In this document: piece by piece, positions 63,550 through 64,000 of the stretch | Layout: each line of letters begins with the position of its first letter | Position numbering within the stretch: the first letter of the stretch is position 1 | Assembly: GCF_025822245.1 (NCBI RefSeq) | Contig: NZ_JACKTL010000056.1 | Coordinates: forward strand, 105,005-169,004 | Length of the DNA: 64,000 nt | Reading direction: 5' to 3' | Source: Mycolicibacterium hodleri | GTDB taxonomy: Bacteria; Actinomycetota; Actinomycetes; Mycobacteriales; Mycobacteriaceae | Made by a program: the position numbers and the translations under genes | Notes under the pieces: model-generated | The model's database searches: none | Told to the model about the DNA's origin: nothing | Seen by the model: only the letters and a program-made list of their open reading frames with translations

Positions 63550-64000
63550 TTTTCTGGTGGCACAAACCGTCGACACCTCGGGTGCCGCTACGGTCGAGGC
63601 GTGGTCTCAGGCGGAATCGGCCGCGTGTGCCCGCAAGGTCGCCGCGATGGCCGCCATGTTCGACGAGGCTTCCGCCGTCGAGGGGTCCGCCGAGCGGGAC
63701 CTGTGGTGCACCGACACCTGGGACGCCGTGGCCGCCCACATCGGTGCGGTGCTGCGGATCACCACCGGGGCCGCGTCCAACCAGTTGTTGATCGCGGTCG
63801 CCTTGCATGAACGGTTCCCTCAGGTGGCCGCGGTGTTCGCCGAGGGTCTGATCACCTATCAGTTGGTGCGGACGGTGGTGCAGCGCGGCGCCCTGGTTGT
63901 CGACCCCGACGCCCTCCACGCTCTCGACGCCATGCTGGCGGCGGCGTTGAGCTCCCGGGAACCGATGTCGGTGGCGACGCTGGAGAAGACGATCGACGGG
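63542..64000 (+). CDS. DUF222 / 13E12-repeat family protein, N-terminal part (3' end outside window)
   Basis: The frame is open from the ATG at 63542 to the window end (153 codons, no stop). It starts MFDFLVAQTVDTSGAATVEA, then AWSQAESAACARKVAAMAAM, the DUF222 core DLWCTDTWDAVAAHIGAVL, RITTGAASNQLLIAVALHER, FAEGLITYQLVRTVVQRGAL and DAMLAAALSS. DUF222 proteins usually carry a C-terminal HNH endonuclease and belong to the 13E12 repeat family of mycobacteria, which occur in several copies. The nuclease part would lie beyond the window. The start codon is inside an SOS box, so LexA control is likely. Confidence 0.88.
   Translation, partial: MFDFLVAQTVDTSGAATVEAWSQAESAACARKVAAMAAMFDEASAVEGSAERDLWCTDTWDAVAAHIGAVLRITTGAASNQLLIAVALHERFPQVAAVFAEGLITYQLVRTVVQRGALVVDPDALHALDAMLAAALSSREPMSVATLEKTIDG

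Overview
This window is high-GC actinobacterial chromosome, almost certainly from a rapidly growing Mycobacterium (Mycolicibacterium). The gene order follows, in inverted orientation and with local differences, the M. tuberculosis block from zwf2/opcA/devB (Rv1447c-Rv1445c) down to pyrR (Rv1379). Mycobacterial signature genes are present: mihF, lprG-P55, lipH/lipI-type esterases, an MspA-family porin and a DUF222/13E12-type gene. The porin and ppc fit an environmental fast grower. I see no PE/PPE genes, no CRISPR array, no rRNA or tRNA, and no insertion sequence.

Layout. 1-2743: end of the oxidative pentose phosphate operon (zwf, opcA, pgl, small helical protein), followed by a P450-like gene that meets ppc tail to tail. 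6.9-11.0 kb: accessory block with a secreted Pro-rich protein, an MspA-family porin, a YtcJ-type amidohydrolase and an ankyrin-repeat protein. 11.0-14.4 kb: gap-pgk-tpiA-secG. 14.5-17.0 kb: an orphan solute-binding domain and a large secreted lipase. 17.0-21.9 kb: uvrC-rapZ-yvcK-whiA. 22.0-25.4 kb: a tightly overlapping three-gene operon that looks like MurL plus MurD2 (an alternative route for D-glutamate in peptidoglycan) together with a lysine-free aminotransferase-class-IV-like protein. 25.4-29.9 kb: riboflavin genes ribE, ribBA and ribH with an ANTAR regulator and two acetyltransferases. 30.0-32.2 kb: lprG-P55. 32.2-41.7 kb: a long minus-strand run (YhhN protein, priA, DUF2207, lemA, fmt, rsmB, rpe, ribD). 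41.7-45.2 kb: two HSL-type esterases and a Baeyer-Villiger-type monooxygenase broken by two frameshifts. 45.2-51.0 kb: an SDR, an acetamidase-family enzyme, then mihF-gmk-rpoZ-coaBC-metK. 51.6-60.7 kb: a small secreted protein and the complete pyrimidine operon pyrR-pyrB-pyrC-(PH protein)-carA-carB-pyrF, with a PyrR-type RNA motif in its leader. 60.8-64 kb: a beta-lactamase-fold hydrolase, SDR remnants and the start of a DUF222 gene whose start codon lies inside a near-perfect mycobacterial SOS box.

The window is mostly core metabolism (central carbon, riboflavin, pyrimidine, one-carbon/SAM, replication/repair). Translational overlaps of the ATGA/GTGA type are common and define the operons. 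The most unusual content is the MurL/MurD2 operon. Other notable points are the P450 lacking the usual I-helix acid-threonine pair, a solute-binding protein without a signal peptide, the frameshifted monooxygenase, and several strong inverted repeats in intergenic DNA.
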